This document shows, one piece after another, positions 23,905-31,931 of a stretch of 35,797 bases of DNA. The position numbers were made by a program, and so were the translations under genes. The notes below the pieces were generated by a model. That model searched no databases, was not told the DNA's origin, and saw nothing but the letters and a program-made list of their open reading frames with translations. The stretch is from Microcaldota archaeon (GTDB taxonomy: Archaea; Micrarchaeota; Micrarchaeia; Norongarragalinales; UBA97), in contig JACQBR010000007.1 of NCBI GenBank assembly GCA_016194335.1, positions 1 through 35,797 on the forward strand, read 5' to 3'. Numbering within the stretch: position 1 is the stretch's first letter; each line of letters starts with the position of its first letter.

Positions 23905-24315
23905 CTACTTTTGCTTCTTCATTCTTTTTAAAAGCCACTTTTCAACTTCCTTGCGCCCGGCTTGGCCGCTTGCCACCAACAGGGCGAAACCGACCAACTC
24001 GTCATCTTTGGCCACAAGAGACTCTGAATTTGCATTCAGGACTGCGACAGTGGCGGAGATGGCAGTACGCTTGTTTCCATCGGTAAACGCATGGGCCTCG
24101 AACGCGAGTGAGTAAAAGTAATACGCCGCAACTTTGGCCAAAGACCTTGAAACGCTCTCCGCACGTTGGCAAACATGGTGCAGGTTGGCTTCATTCACTG
24201 CACCGAATGCGCCGCCAGACTGCCTTATGACTTCAAGGTTGATCCGCTTGACGTCTTTTGGGCCGAGAAAGTTCATATCTTGCTTAGGAAGCGGGCGAAT
24301 AAAAACTGAAGTCAT
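23905..24315 (-). CDS. doc: Doc-type Fic-domain toxin
   Basis: A 136-residue Fic/Doc fold with the catalytic motif HAFTDGNKR at residues 75-83. In this motif Phe77, Asp79 and Lys82-Arg83 match HxFx(D/N)GNKR, as in phage P1 Doc, which phosphorylates EF-Tu. The preceding helix KVAAYYFYSLAFEAH and trailing TAISATVAVL are family-typical. No inhibitory (S/T)xxxE(G/N) helix is visible within the protein, so control would need a separate antitoxin. The usual upstream Phd gene is absent; only a 17-codon frame precedes it and a 35-codon gene follows. Confidence 0.9.
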   Translation of the reverse strand: MTSVFIRPLPKQDMNFLGPKDVKRINLEVIRQSGGAFGAVNEANLHHVCQRAESVSRSLAKVAAYYFYSLAFEAHAFTDGNKRTAISATVAVLNANSESLVAKDDELVGFALLVASGQAGRKEVEKWLLKRMKKQK

Positions 24316-24321
24316 TTGTTA

Positions 24322-24375
24322 TCAGAACTCAAGGTCCTCGTCATCGCCTTTCGGCTCGGAACTCATAAGAGTCAT
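24322..24375 (-). CDS. 17-codon frame before doc (possible antitoxin remnant)
   Basis: ATG 24375 to TGA 24322 encodes MTLMSSEPKGDDEDLEF, seven bases before the doc ATG. An acidic tail of this kind resembles the disordered C-terminus of small antitoxins that wrap a toxin, but the DNA-binding half is missing. The frame is open upstream into the corA 3' end. This is weakly supported. Confidence 0.25.
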   Translation of the reverse strand: MTLMSSEPKGDDEDLEF

Positions 24376-24417
24376 CACGAAAAGATAGGTGCGCAGGTGG
24401 ATTATTAGACTTGAAGC

Positions 24418-25377
24418 TCAGAGCCAGTCCCTGCTTTTTGCGTAGAGGAACGCCCCTGCAGTGAGGGCGGCCATTATGGCCATTGCGTAATAGAACCCGT
24501 TCGGCCCGTGGATGAGGGGGATGTCGGGAAAGTTCATCCCGTAAATGCCTGCAATCAATGCGGGAAGCAGGAGGATTGCGGTGATGGAAGTGAGCTTTTT
24601 CATGATGGCGTTGAGGTTGTTGCTCACTACCGAAAGGTAGCCTTCCATCGCGCTGGTGACGAGGTCGCGCAGGGAGTCGGTGGATTCGGAGACGCGCAGG
24701 AGGTGGTCGTACACGTCGCGGAAGTAAAGCGAGTTGCGTTCGCTTACGTACTTGAAATCGCGGCGGGCGAGTGCGTTGAGCAGGTCGCGCATGGGCCACG
24801 CCGCCTTGCGGAGGTAGAGAAGCTTCCGCTTGACCGCAAAGAGCGACTCGAGCGAACGGATGCCCTGTGGGGAGGAGAAAAGCCCGTCCTCGAACTTCTC
24901 CACCTCGTCGTCAAGCTGCTCCAAAACGGGAAAATACCCGTCCACAATAGCGTCGAGAACCAGGTATGCCACGAAGTCCGCGCCGTGGGAAAGCAGGAGC
25001 GGGTTATCGTGCACGCGCCTCACCGCCTCGGAAAGGCCCTTGACTTCCTCGGAGTTTACGGTAACTACGAAATTCTTCCCAAGGTAGATTGCAAGCTGTG
25101 CCGTGCTGTCAGCCTTCTCCCCGCTGATTCCCCGCGCGATTATGAACGCGTACGAGCCGTAGTCCTCAAACTTCGGGCGCTGGTTCCCGTCAAGAACGTC
25201 CTCCACAGTAAGGTGATGCAGGCCCAGCGCCTGCGCGACGGACTCAAGCTCGCCCTTGGAGGGGTTGTCGACCTCAAGCCACACCGCGTGCCTGCCGGCC
25301 TTGACTTCCCCCACTGCGGGCGCGAGGGCGTTGAATTCCCTAACTTTCCCCCCACCGTGCGAAAATGCGCGAATCAT
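24418..25377 (-). CDS. corA: CorA-family divalent metal transporter
   Basis: About 319 residues. A long soluble N-terminal alpha/beta domain leads to the long coiled helix (VLEQLDDEVEKFEDGLF onward) and two C-terminal membrane helices joined by the signature YGMNF pore motif roughly 37 residues from the end. The tail has the basic KSRDWL. CorA forms a pentamer that admits Mg2+ (or Co2+/Ni2+/Zn2+). ATG 25377 is preferred over TTG 25389; a T-rich TATA-like element near 25404-25411 on the minus strand would make the mRNA almost leaderless. Confidence 0.94.
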   Translation of the reverse strand: MIRAFSHGGGKVREFNALAPAVGEVKAGRHAVWLEVDNPSKGELESVAQALGLHHLTVEDVLDGNQRPKFEDYGSYAFIIARGISGEKADSTAQLAIYLGKNFVVTVNSEEVKGLSEAVRRVHDNPLLLSHGADFVAYLVLDAIVDGYFPVLEQLDDEVEKFEDGLFSSPQGIRSLESLFAVKRKLLYLRKAAWPMRDLLNALARRDFKYVSERNSLYFRDVYDHLLRVSESTDSLRDLVTSAMEGYLSVVSNNLNAIMKKLTSITAILLLPALIAGIYGMNFPDIPLIHGPNGFYYAMAIMAALTAGAFLYAKSRDWL

Positions 25378-25454
25378 TCCAGGAACCAATTAGGGGTTTG
25401 GAGCATAAAAACGATTGCAGGGGGAGCGCGGGTTTTGGAAGAGAGGTGAAGAAG

Positions 25455-25486
25455 AAAAAACGGGCGAAAAAATTGAGGAAAAAAAA
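25455..25486 (-). terminator. multiple T-run terminator
   Basis: On the minus strand three T runs (T8 at 25486-25479, T6 at 25472-25467, T6 at 25460-25455) directly follow the stop of the 106-residue gene: a strong archaeal-type terminator, insulating corA. Confidence 0.6.
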
Positions 25487-25807
25487 TCAGCCGAAAATCG
25501 CGCCAAAGCCGCCTGCCGCCGCGTCCTCCCCGGCCCTGATTGCGGCAATGACTTTCTCCTTCTCCGCTCCCGTCACTTCCGTCACTCCGCCCTCCACGCG
25601 CGAGAGGCGCTCCTTCAATCTTGCCGTCACTTCGGCGTCTTGGCACGAGAAGTAAAGCACGTACTTGCCTGCGCCGAGCCCTACGGCATTGCCGTCCTTG
25701 ATGGTGAACCCTACGGTTGAAAACGAGTCTTTGAGCAGGGGCTCCTCGCCAAGGATTTTGTCAAGCGCCCTTGCGCGCGCCGATTCTACGAAGTAAACGG
25801 ATTCCAA
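25487..25807 (-). CDS. conserved-looking 106-residue cytoplasmic protein
   Basis: The sequence begins MESVYFVESARARALDKIL and alternates predicted helices and strands (STVGFTIKDGNAVGLG, then KYVLYFSC), ending in a Gly/Ala-rich tail (AAAGGFGAIFG). No cysteine motif, membrane helix or signal is visible. I do not recognise the family. It has its own terminator and stands between divergent or unrelated genes, so context does not help. GC-rich codon use matches the chromosome. Confidence 0.7.
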   Translation of the reverse strand: MESVYFVESARARALDKILGEEPLLKDSFSTVGFTIKDGNAVGLGAGKYVLYFSCQDAEVTARLKERLSRVEGGVTEVTGAEKEKVIAAIRAGEDAAAGGFGAIFG

Positions 25808-25859
25808 GACAAACCACCTTCAAACCCGATTGGGCGATAGGAAAAGTTAGCCCGCCAAA

Positions 25860-25869
25860 CCTATTTTAA
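25860..25869 (+). promoter_or_regulatory. TATA box of the membrane metalloprotease-like gene
   Basis: CTATTTTAAT lies about 30 bases before the ATG at 25897, predicting a leaderless or nearly leaderless transcript. Confidence 0.45.
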
Positions 25870-25896
25870 TTCCTCCCAGTTTAACTTTTGCGTCGC

Positions 25897-26577
25897 ATGC
25901 ACCACCACGAATTGATTGCAGCCGCAAAGTCGGATTATGCCTCACGAGCCCAAGGCGATGCGGAAGCGGGCGGGACGGAGCCGGGGGACGAGGACCTTTT
26001 CGAGAACTACGCCCTTTCGCGCGTCGGGATAAACCTCAACTACTGGCTTTTTCCCGGGCTGGTGATGCACGAGTTTTCCCACTACATCCTTTGCATCCTT
26101 GCTGGATGCAGGGTCCACGAAGTGGTGTGGTGGTCAAGGCGCGGCGGGCACGTGATGCACACGCGGGTCCGCGGCAGCGCGTCGGTGCTCATCAGCCTCG
26201 CGCCCCTGATCGTGAACAACATCCTCGCGGTAATTTTCATCACGGACGGCCTTTCCAAGCTCGGGGCCCAAAACTACTTTTTCGACACCTTTTTGGGAGT
26301 GTTCCTCCTGTGGCTGGGCTTTTCGCTTGCGGTCTACGCATTCCCCAGCAGGCACGACCTGAAGATGTCGAGAAAGGCAATTGACCTCTCGCTTGCGAAA
26401 AGGAAGGGCGCGCCGGGAATTCAGGGATTGTGGGCCGCGCTCGCCTATCCCTTCGTCTACCTCCTCCACTTCATCCTCATGTTCGTAATCGCGCCGTTCT
26501 CCACAATCAAGACGCTGCGGCTCGTGTGGGGGCTGCTGCTGATATACATCATTTCCAGCGCGCCGAACCTGCTCTAG
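25897..26577 (+). CDS. membrane protein with HExxH-type zinc motif
   Basis: About 226 residues with a hydrophilic N-terminal 40, then four to five membrane helices. The segment WLFPGLVMHEFSHYILCILAG places HEFSH inside the first helix, the arrangement of intramembrane M50-like proteases. A second metal ligand (NxxPxxxxDG) typical of site-2 proteases is not evident, so activity is uncertain. ATG 25897 is preferred to TTG 25888 because of the promoter position. A possible alternative is a non-catalytic membrane protein of the same fold. Confidence 0.7.
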   Translation: MHHHELIAAAKSDYASRAQGDAEAGGTEPGDEDLFENYALSRVGINLNYWLFPGLVMHEFSHYILCILAGCRVHEVVWWSRRGGHVMHTRVRGSASVLISLAPLIVNNILAVIFITDGLSKLGAQNYFFDTFLGVFLLWLGFSLAVYAFPSRHDLKMSRKAIDLSLAKRKGAPGIQGLWAALAYPFVYLLHFILMFVIAPFSTIKTLRLVWGLLLIYIISSAPNLL

Positions 26578-26643
26578 GCCCGAAAGGCCATTTCCAACCC
26601 TCCGAACCTGCCCTGAATTCTGGAAACGAAAGAGGGAAAACGG

Positions 26644-26650
26644 AAAAAAA
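26644..26650 (-). terminator. T7 terminator of the surface glycoprotein gene
   Basis: A T7 run on the minus strand begins three bases past the stop codon. Confidence 0.35.
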
Positions 26651-26653
26651 GGG

Positions 26654-27823
26654 TTATTCGAATTTCTTCCCCATTCTCATCAGTCCCAACGCCACAATTG
26701 CGACGAGTGCCGCAAGCGGCGGGCTGAACTCCGGCACCCTGTTAATCTCGATGGAAGGGATGCGGTAGTTGGTCGAGCACGATGCGTTCACCGAATGGTC
26801 GGCCGACGCGAATGCCGTCACGAGATAGTCGCCGGTTGAAGTCGCGTTGATGTAGAATTCCGCCCTGCCGTTGCTGCAGCCTGCGGGGCTCACCGCGTTT
26901 CGCCCAAGCGCCCTTCCCGTCTGGTCCCGCACCTCCAGCGTCATCCCGTCGCACGAGTAGGCGCCGTTGTTGAAATAGTTCACGGAAACTTCCAACGGGC
27001 CTTGAAAAGTGGTGTAGGGGCAGGTAATGCCAATGTGGGACGCGCTCACGCTGATGGACGAGGACGCGGCCCGCTGGGAGGGTGACGTTACGGGAGTGGG
27101 GGTGCCATTTCCATTCGAACCCTGCGAGGCATTCGCAGGCGCGCATCCGGTCGTGTTGAAGCTCTCCAATGGCGTCGAGTTTGAAATGCCGAGGGAGTTG
27201 AAGGCGAAAACCCGCCAGCTCACATTCTGGCCGGCAGTTGAAGGCAGGCGCTTGAGCAGATAGGCGTAACCCTGCCCGTTTTGGGATGTGAAGCTCGTCG
27301 CCGAGTAGTTCGCAAGCCCGCTTCCCCCGTCGACGCTGAAGACGAATGAGGAAAAGCCTCCCGGGCCCGACCATACGGAAGAGAAGTTCACCGGCTGGGA
27401 GGCACATGAGGAACTCACGCTCCAGTTGAGCGGCAGTGGCACGGGTGCGGGAGTGAGGTTGAGCAGGTAGGTTTGCGAAGCGTTCCACGCGCCGTTGGAA
27501 TCGTTGGCGAACTCCATCCACCTCACGAGAGTGCCCGGCAGGGCTCCAAGCGGCCTGCTTGCGTTTGCCCAGGTGAAGTTGGAAGAGTTGAACGCGGCCC
27601 ACGAGCCGTTTTCAAAAACCCCGGACCCGTTGTCGAAACTGAATACGAATCCGCTTACGCCCGCATCCGCAGTCCAGAACAGGCTGAAGGTGGAGGGGAA
27701 ACCGGCGTAGGGCGAGGAGGAGGAATTGAGGGAAGACTGGGGCGCTGCAAGAACGGATGGGGCGATGGACGCGATGGCCGCCAGTAGGAAGACGTAAACC
27801 CGAGCGCGCGAACCGAATCCCAT
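26654..27823 (-). CDS. secreted, sequon-rich surface protein with PEF-CTERM-like tail
   Basis: About 389 residues. A signal peptide (MGFGSRARVYVFLLAAIASI...VLAA) precedes two Ig/fibronectin-like segments of similar pattern, each with a GFxSFVFSxDxGSG stretch. A Thr/Pro/Ser linker then leads to a third beta-rich domain with four cysteines. I count 19 N-x-S/T sequons, so heavy N-glycosylation is expected. The end is VPEF, a hydrophobic helix (PPLAALVAIVALGLM) and a basic RMGKK, the layout of archaeosortase-processed PEF/PGF-CTERM proteins. ATG 27823 has AGGTG in place. No archaeosortase gene is in the window. Confidence 0.85.
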   Translation of the reverse strand: MGFGSRARVYVFLLAAIASIAPSVLAAPQSSLNSSSSPYAGFPSTFSLFWTADAGVSGFVFSFDNGSGVFENGSWAAFNSSNFTWANASRPLGALPGTLVRWMEFANDSNGAWNASQTYLLNLTPAPVPLPLNWSVSSSCASQPVNFSSVWSGPGGFSSFVFSVDGGSGLANYSATSFTSQNGQGYAYLLKRLPSTAGQNVSWRVFAFNSLGISNSTPLESFNTTGCAPANASQGSNGNGTPTPVTSPSQRAASSSISVSASHIGITCPYTTFQGPLEVSVNYFNNGAYSCDGMTLEVRDQTGRALGRNAVSPAGCSNGRAEFYINATSTGDYLVTAFASADHSVNASCSTNYRIPSIEINRVPEFSPPLAALVAIVALGLMRMGKKFE

Positions 27824-27878
27824 TTCAAGCACCTGATACAATAGGGCGCGCCTTCTTAAAAACGCTCCAGCCCAACCC

Positions 27879-27888
27879 AATTAAAAAC
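27879..27888 (+). promoter_or_regulatory. TATA box of tRNA-Thr
   Basis: AATTAAAAAC lies about 40 bases before the tRNA. A CAACTA (27892-27897)/TAGTTG (27906-27911) inverted repeat stands between them. Confidence 0.4.
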
Positions 27889-27924
27889 ATTCAACTACAA
27901 AAAAATAGTTGCAACGCCATTACC

Positions 27925-27996
27925 GCCTCGGTAGCTCAGTGGTAGAGCGCCTGTCTCGTAAACAGGAGGTCGTGAGTTCAATCCTCATCCGAGGCT
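27925..27996 (+). tRNA. tRNA-Thr(CGT)
   Basis: A complete 72-nt cloverleaf without intron. Acceptor GCCTCGG/CCGAGGC, D-arm GCTC-AGTGGTA-GAGC, anticodon arm CCTGT-CTCGTAA-ACAGG with anticodon CGT (reads ACG), variable AGGTC, and T-arm GTGAG-TTCAATC-CTCAT. The discriminator is T, as usual for archaeal tRNA-Thr. CCA is not encoded. Confidence 0.97.
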
Positions 27997-28015
27997 TTGC
28001 CAAAAGCCGAGGGTC

Positions 28016-28077
28016 ACAAATCCAACAATTGCCTCGCCCCGGATTTGTCAAAACCGAGGCTTTGGCCAGTTTTTTTT
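28016..28077 (+). terminator. hairpin and T8 terminator after tRNA-Thr
   Basis: ACAAATCC (28016-28023) pairs with GGATTTGT (28041-28048), with a nested alternative GCCTCG/CGAGGC (28031-28036/28055-28060). A T8 run follows at 28070-28077. Confidence 0.55.
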
Positions 28078-28108
28078 GACTATGCTTTTAGCAAAGGTTG
28101 AAGCCATC

Positions 28109-29266
28109 TCACTCCCCTTCCTCCGCGTTTTTCCTTCCCTCCCCGTGGCGGTGGAGTTTGGAGTGAATATCGCCCGCCTCGCGCGAAAGCTCGTCAAGCA
28201 CTTCCTTCGCGGCGAGGTGCGCGTCCCACACTGCCTTGTGGCGGTCGGAGTCGGGAGTGTGGGCGGAAATCAACTTGCCCTTCACTATGAGCCTGCCGAT
28301 GACGGAATAACGGCGCTTGCCGCCTTCCTGCACGCTCTTGACGTGGAGGGTGAGGAGGTCGACGGGAATTTTTTTCTCAAGCTTTTCGACGAAATCGTCG
28401 CACAGTTCGCGGAGGCTTTCGCCAAAAGCCTTTTCGTCCTGCCGCAGGCCGTGGATTTCGACTTTGGAGGCCTTGCCGACGAGGCAGCAGTGGAGCAGGT
28501 TGTAGGTGGTGAGAAGGCCCCGGACGCGCTTTGCCGAATCCACCACCGGAAGCGCGGTGATTCCGCGGCCTGCCATGAGTTTCGCCGCGTCTTCAAGGGC
28601 GGAGCCGGGGGCGACTGTCACGGCATGGGCGTTTGCCACTGTTGAAACAAGTTCCTTCTCCACCCCCGCTTCCAAAACCGGAAGGCGGTCTTCGTGAAAC
28701 TTTTCGCGCACGAAGGCCGTGACCTTCGCGGCGACGTCGGAGGAGGAAAGCAGGCCGGCATAGGCGCCGTTCTTGTCAAGCACGCAGGCGTGGTAGGAGT
28801 GCGCGTCGCGCATCTTGCCGACTGCCTGCGCGACAGTCGCGCCTTCAGGCACGCAGAGCGCGGGGGAAATCATGAAGTCGTCAACGGCTTTTCCCTTCAC
28901 CACCTGCCGGCCTACAAGCAGGGAAGCGACGCTTGAGCGCGTGACGGCACCGACAACCTTCCCGCCTTTCACCACAGGCACGAGGCGCGCCTGCGAATTG
29001 AGGAAAAACGAAATTGCCTCCTCCGCGGGCGAGGTTGGGGAGAGGACCGCGACTTTTTCCATCACAGTGGAAAGCTTCGTGGCGTGGGCGTCCTGCCGGA
29101 AGTCCCGCAGCAGCCTGGCGTCAACCACTCCCAGCACGGTTGCGCCCTCGCAGACGATGACGCCCCGCGCAGGGGATGACGACATTGCCGAAATGGCCTT
29201 GGTTACCGAAATGCCGGGCGAAACCACCGGCGCGCCCACGATTGCGCTTGAGATGTCAATGGCCAT
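28109..29266 (-). CDS. four-CBS-domain protein with HPF/RaiA-like C-terminal domain
   Basis: A 385-residue protein. Two CBS pairs fill residues ~1-275, with repeated patterns such as ARGVIVCEGATVLGVVDARLL, ARLVPVVKGGKVVGAVTRSS and ALPVVDSAKRVRGLLTTYNL; such pairs usually bind adenine nucleotides. The last ~100 residues (LCDDFVEKLEKKIPVDLLTL, then HVKSVQEGGKRRYSVIGRL and the tail to about 370) have the strand-helix pattern of the ribosome hibernation factor fold. A nucleotide-sensing ribosome-binding role is inference. GGAGGTG lies about ten bases before ATG 29266, with TATA-like TTATTTAATTTT further up on the minus strand. Confidence 0.85.
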   Translation of the reverse strand: MAIDISSAIVGAPVVSPGISVTKAISAMSSSPARGVIVCEGATVLGVVDARLLRDFRQDAHATKLSTVMEKVAVLSPTSPAEEAISFFLNSQARLVPVVKGGKVVGAVTRSSVASLLVGRQVVKGKAVDDFMISPALCVPEGATVAQAVGKMRDAHSYHACVLDKNGAYAGLLSSSDVAAKVTAFVREKFHEDRLPVLEAGVEKELVSTVANAHAVTVAPGSALEDAAKLMAGRGITALPVVDSAKRVRGLLTTYNLLHCCLVGKASKVEIHGLRQDEKAFGESLRELCDDFVEKLEKKIPVDLLTLHVKSVQEGGKRRYSVIGRLIVKGKLISAHTPDSDRHKAVWDAHLAAKEVLDELSREAGDIHSKLHRHGEGRKNAEEGE

Positions 29267-29358
29267 GCTGCTTCCCCACCTCCTGCAAAAAAAATACGGT
29301 TGGCATTAGGGGCGGGAAAATTAAATAAGGCGATAGCCCCCCCCCGCAGCTTGTGAAC

Positions 29359-31086
29359 TCAAATGAACTTGAACCATCTTCCCAGATTGACAAGCAGCAG
29401 CGCGAGCGTGAGGATTGCCATCGCGAGGGCTATTTTCCTTCCCGCGTCGCCGTAGCGCGGCCGCGGAATCACCTCGTTCAGTTCCTCAAGGAGCATCCTC
29501 TGCCCGTCGGTGACGAACATCGGCAGGACGTTGATGATTGCAAGGGCGAAATTGAGGAATGCCGTGATGGCAAAAACGCCGAGGATGAAGACGAGCGCCT
29601 CAAGGGGAAAGTCCAAGCCGCCCACCGCCTTGTTTGCGTACTGGAACGAGAGGCTCTGGTCGAGGTTGACGCCCATCCGCGAGCTGGAGTCGAGCGTGAC
29701 CGTTTCGTTCCGCCCGCATCGTGCGAATGCGCCTTCTCCGGTCGAGGCGCACCTTGCGTCCAACACGCCGAACTGCACCCTTCCGCCAGGGCCCTTTGAC
29801 TGCAACCCTGCCTTGAGCGCGGAGGCGGAGGTTGCGGCTTTTCCGTCGATGAATTCAATCACGTCCCCCGGCTTGAGCGCACCGTCCGAAGGCCCTTGCG
29901 GAACGACTGAAGAGATGGAAAGCGTGAAGAGGGCCATTGAGGCGTTCCTGCCGCTGGCAAGCGAGAGGGAAACCTCGCCGTCGGAAAAGCCTGCAGCGCT
30001 GTTGAAGTCCGCCGCGCTCCTTACGGGAATGCCGTTCACCGCCGTAATCACGTCCCCGTTTTGGAGCAGGCCGTGGGCGGTTGAATTCGCCTCCACGCCC
30101 GTCACGGCAACTCCTTGGGAAAGGAAGGGAATCGCTTGCGATGCGCCATAGGCGAGGGTGAGGAAGATGAGGAAAAAGATGAAGTTGCTTGCGCTTCCCG
30201 CAACCAGGATGCGCCTTTTCTTGAGTATGGGCTCGCGGGAGAACGCCTGCTCGTCCGGCTCGACAAACGCACCGATGGGAAGGAAGCCGAAGAGAATCGC
30301 GCCGCTTGAAAGCACCTTGAGCCCCTCGGCCCGCGCCAGCACCCCGTGCGCCACCTCGTGCACGATGGCTGCAATCGCGATTGCAATCAGCCCCTCCCAG
30401 AGGGGAAGGGTGATGCCCGGCACTACGGGCGCGACGGTGGAAACCGCGGTTTTGGAAGTGAGGATTCCCGCTGCGGAGGCGATGAGGGAAGAGTAGCCCA
30501 GGCCGAAGAGGCCGAGGAACAAACCCAGAACGAGGGTGAATTGGTTGAGGAAACTGCTTGCCGCAGGCTGGAGCTGCAGCCAGTAGAAGAAAATGCCCAC
30601 GAGCGCTGCGTGCACCGCGAGGCGGGAGTAATTTTCCCGCCCTCCCTTGCGGCAGTAGAGGAACCACGCGGCGGGAATGCCGAACGAGAGGGTAACGCCG
30701 AAATCTGCAGTTTCCCTCGCGAGGCGCGCGTGCCTGCCGCCCAGCCGGTCCATCAGCTCAAGCCCCTGCTTGCTCCTCACCATCACCGCGCCGTAATACC
30801 CCTCGGCGTGGAGAAGCTGCCGCAAAATCATCCCGCTGAAAACGAGGTCCGCAATGATGCCGACTGCCTTGAGGAAGTTGTCAACCTGCGAAAAGGCGAT
30901 TTGGAAGAACAACACCGCGCTTAGAAGCAGGACGCCGGCAATCACCGCCTTTTCCCAGCCGGTGAGGGGCGTGTCGATTGAATGGAGGGGCGCGGGCTTG
31001 TCCTGCAATTTGGAGCCTGAGGTGGAGCCCCTGGTTTTTTTCCGGTTGGGGGAATGAATTGGAGTTCCTGATGCCCTTGCCGCCAT
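29359..31086 (-). CDS. site-2 protease (M50) with PDZ domain
   Basis: About 575 residues with multiple helices. The zinc motif H243-E-V-A-H247 lies in a membrane helix, and the second metal site is NVLPMFVTDGQRM near residue 500, matching NxxPxxxxDG. Between them is a PDZ-like region (GVEANSTAHGLLQNGDVITAVNG, then a second GALKPGDVIEFIDGK), suggesting one or two PDZ units in the extracytoplasmic loop. Such proteases cut membrane-bound regulators within the bilayer. ATG 31086 is preferred over TTG 31107. It is longer than minimal archaeal S2P because of an N-terminal multi-helix extension. Confidence 0.92.
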   Translation of the reverse strand: MAARASGTPIHSPNRKKTRGSTSGSKLQDKPAPLHSIDTPLTGWEKAVIAGVLLLSAVLFFQIAFSQVDNFLKAVGIIADLVFSGMILRQLLHAEGYYGAVMVRSKQGLELMDRLGGRHARLARETADFGVTLSFGIPAAWFLYCRKGGRENYSRLAVHAALVGIFFYWLQLQPAASSFLNQFTLVLGLFLGLFGLGYSSLIASAAGILTSKTAVSTVAPVVPGITLPLWEGLIAIAIAAIVHEVAHGVLARAEGLKVLSSGAILFGFLPIGAFVEPDEQAFSREPILKKRRILVAGSASNFIFFLIFLTLAYGASQAIPFLSQGVAVTGVEANSTAHGLLQNGDVITAVNGIPVRSAADFNSAAGFSDGEVSLSLASGRNASMALFTLSISSVVPQGPSDGALKPGDVIEFIDGKAATSASALKAGLQSKGPGGRVQFGVLDARCASTGEGAFARCGRNETVTLDSSSRMGVNLDQSLSFQYANKAVGGLDFPLEALVFILGVFAITAFLNFALAIINVLPMFVTDGQRMLLEELNEVIPRPRYGDAGRKIALAMAILTLALLLVNLGRWFKFI

Positions 31087-31182
31087 TCCAGTCACAACAA
31101 CCAACAATCAATTCAGAAAAACAATCCAACGCTCATTTGAAAAATCATTCCGGAATCTCTACAGCCACTTTCAACCCAAAAA

Positions 31183-31596
31183 TCATTCGGGGCTATCGAC
31201 TACAATTTTTACTCTCAACTCCCTCTCCAGTTTCGACGCGGTCTTCTCGTCGGGCGTGACGCTTCCCGCCTCGATTTTGCGGAGGTAATCGGCGTTGATG
31301 AAAATCTTGTGCGCCAAGTCGTCGGGAGTGGCGAACCCCTTCTTTTCCCTCGCCTTGCGCAAGACGGAGCCCGCGCCGGGAACGACGAAAAACTCCTTGA
31401 GCACCGCGGGCTTCACTTCGGCAAGCACCACCCCGCCGCGGCCGTGGCGCACTTCACCCCGATTTGGAAAGGCTCCGCGCCTCGGGGGAGTCACTTCCCT
31501 GCCCATCGAGGCGCACCGCGCGCACGCGGCAACCCGCGCGCCCTCGACAATCGCCTGCGTCACCGCAGGTTTCCCGCACAAGTCGCAATCGGACAT
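31183..31596 (-). CDS. archaeal multiprotein bridging factor aMBF1
   Basis: A 137-residue protein. The N-terminal zinc ribbon has C4/C7 (CDLC) and C25/C28 (CARC); a flexible basic linker rich in Arg and Gly follows; the C-terminal XRE helix-turn-helix spans about 73-130 (LRKAREKKGFATPDDLAHKI and NADYLRKIEAGSVTPDEKTA). This order is diagnostic of archaeal MBF1, which associates with the small ribosomal subunit and links to transcription. ATG 31596 is used; upstream residues lack domain character. TATA-like TTATTAATTT lies at ~31645-31660 on the minus strand. Confidence 0.93.
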   Translation of the reverse strand: MSDCDLCGKPAVTQAIVEGARVAACARCASMGREVTPPRRGAFPNRGEVRHGRGGVVLAEVKPAVLKEFFVVPGAGSVLRKAREKKGFATPDDLAHKIFINADYLRKIEAGSVTPDEKTASKLERELRVKIVVDSPE

Positions 31597-31813
31597 CGAA
31601 GATACCAGTTGGGAGAAAGAACTTTCCGGAGATAGCTTTAGGCAAACCAAATTAATAACCCGCATGCTTCCAGCTTGTCTTACGGGCCAAGTCTAAGCGC
31701 CCGGGACGGGGTTTTGTGGGGAATCCTTCAGCGCCGCGGGCAGGAAAGCGGGAGAACTTCTAATTAGTTTCTTATTGCCTGGCTTTCATCCATGCAAATC
31801 GTTTCCGGCATGT

Positions 31814-31931
31814 GCCCGTTTCCAAATCTTGAGAAGCACAACCCTTCGGCAGAGACATTCCGGGGATTCGGCCTTTTGGCGCCATCGCCTTTTCCAAGGC
31901 GGGGAGTTCCGCTTCAACCACGGAAACGGGC
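31814..31931 (+). ncRNA. candidate structured RNA in a gene-free stretch
   Basis: The interval 31597-32037 has no credible gene. Within it, a perfect 10-bp closing helix joins GCCCGTTTCC (31814-31823) to GGAAACGGGC (31922-31931). Inside is CGCCTT (31886-31891), tetraloop TTCC, AAGGCG (31896-31901), with smaller stems around it. An A/T-rich CTAATTAGTTTCTTATT (~31759-31775) could be its promoter, and CGCT/AGCG followed by ATTTT (31953-31970) its end. The strand is a guess. No C/D or H/ACA box was recognised. Confidence 0.4.
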
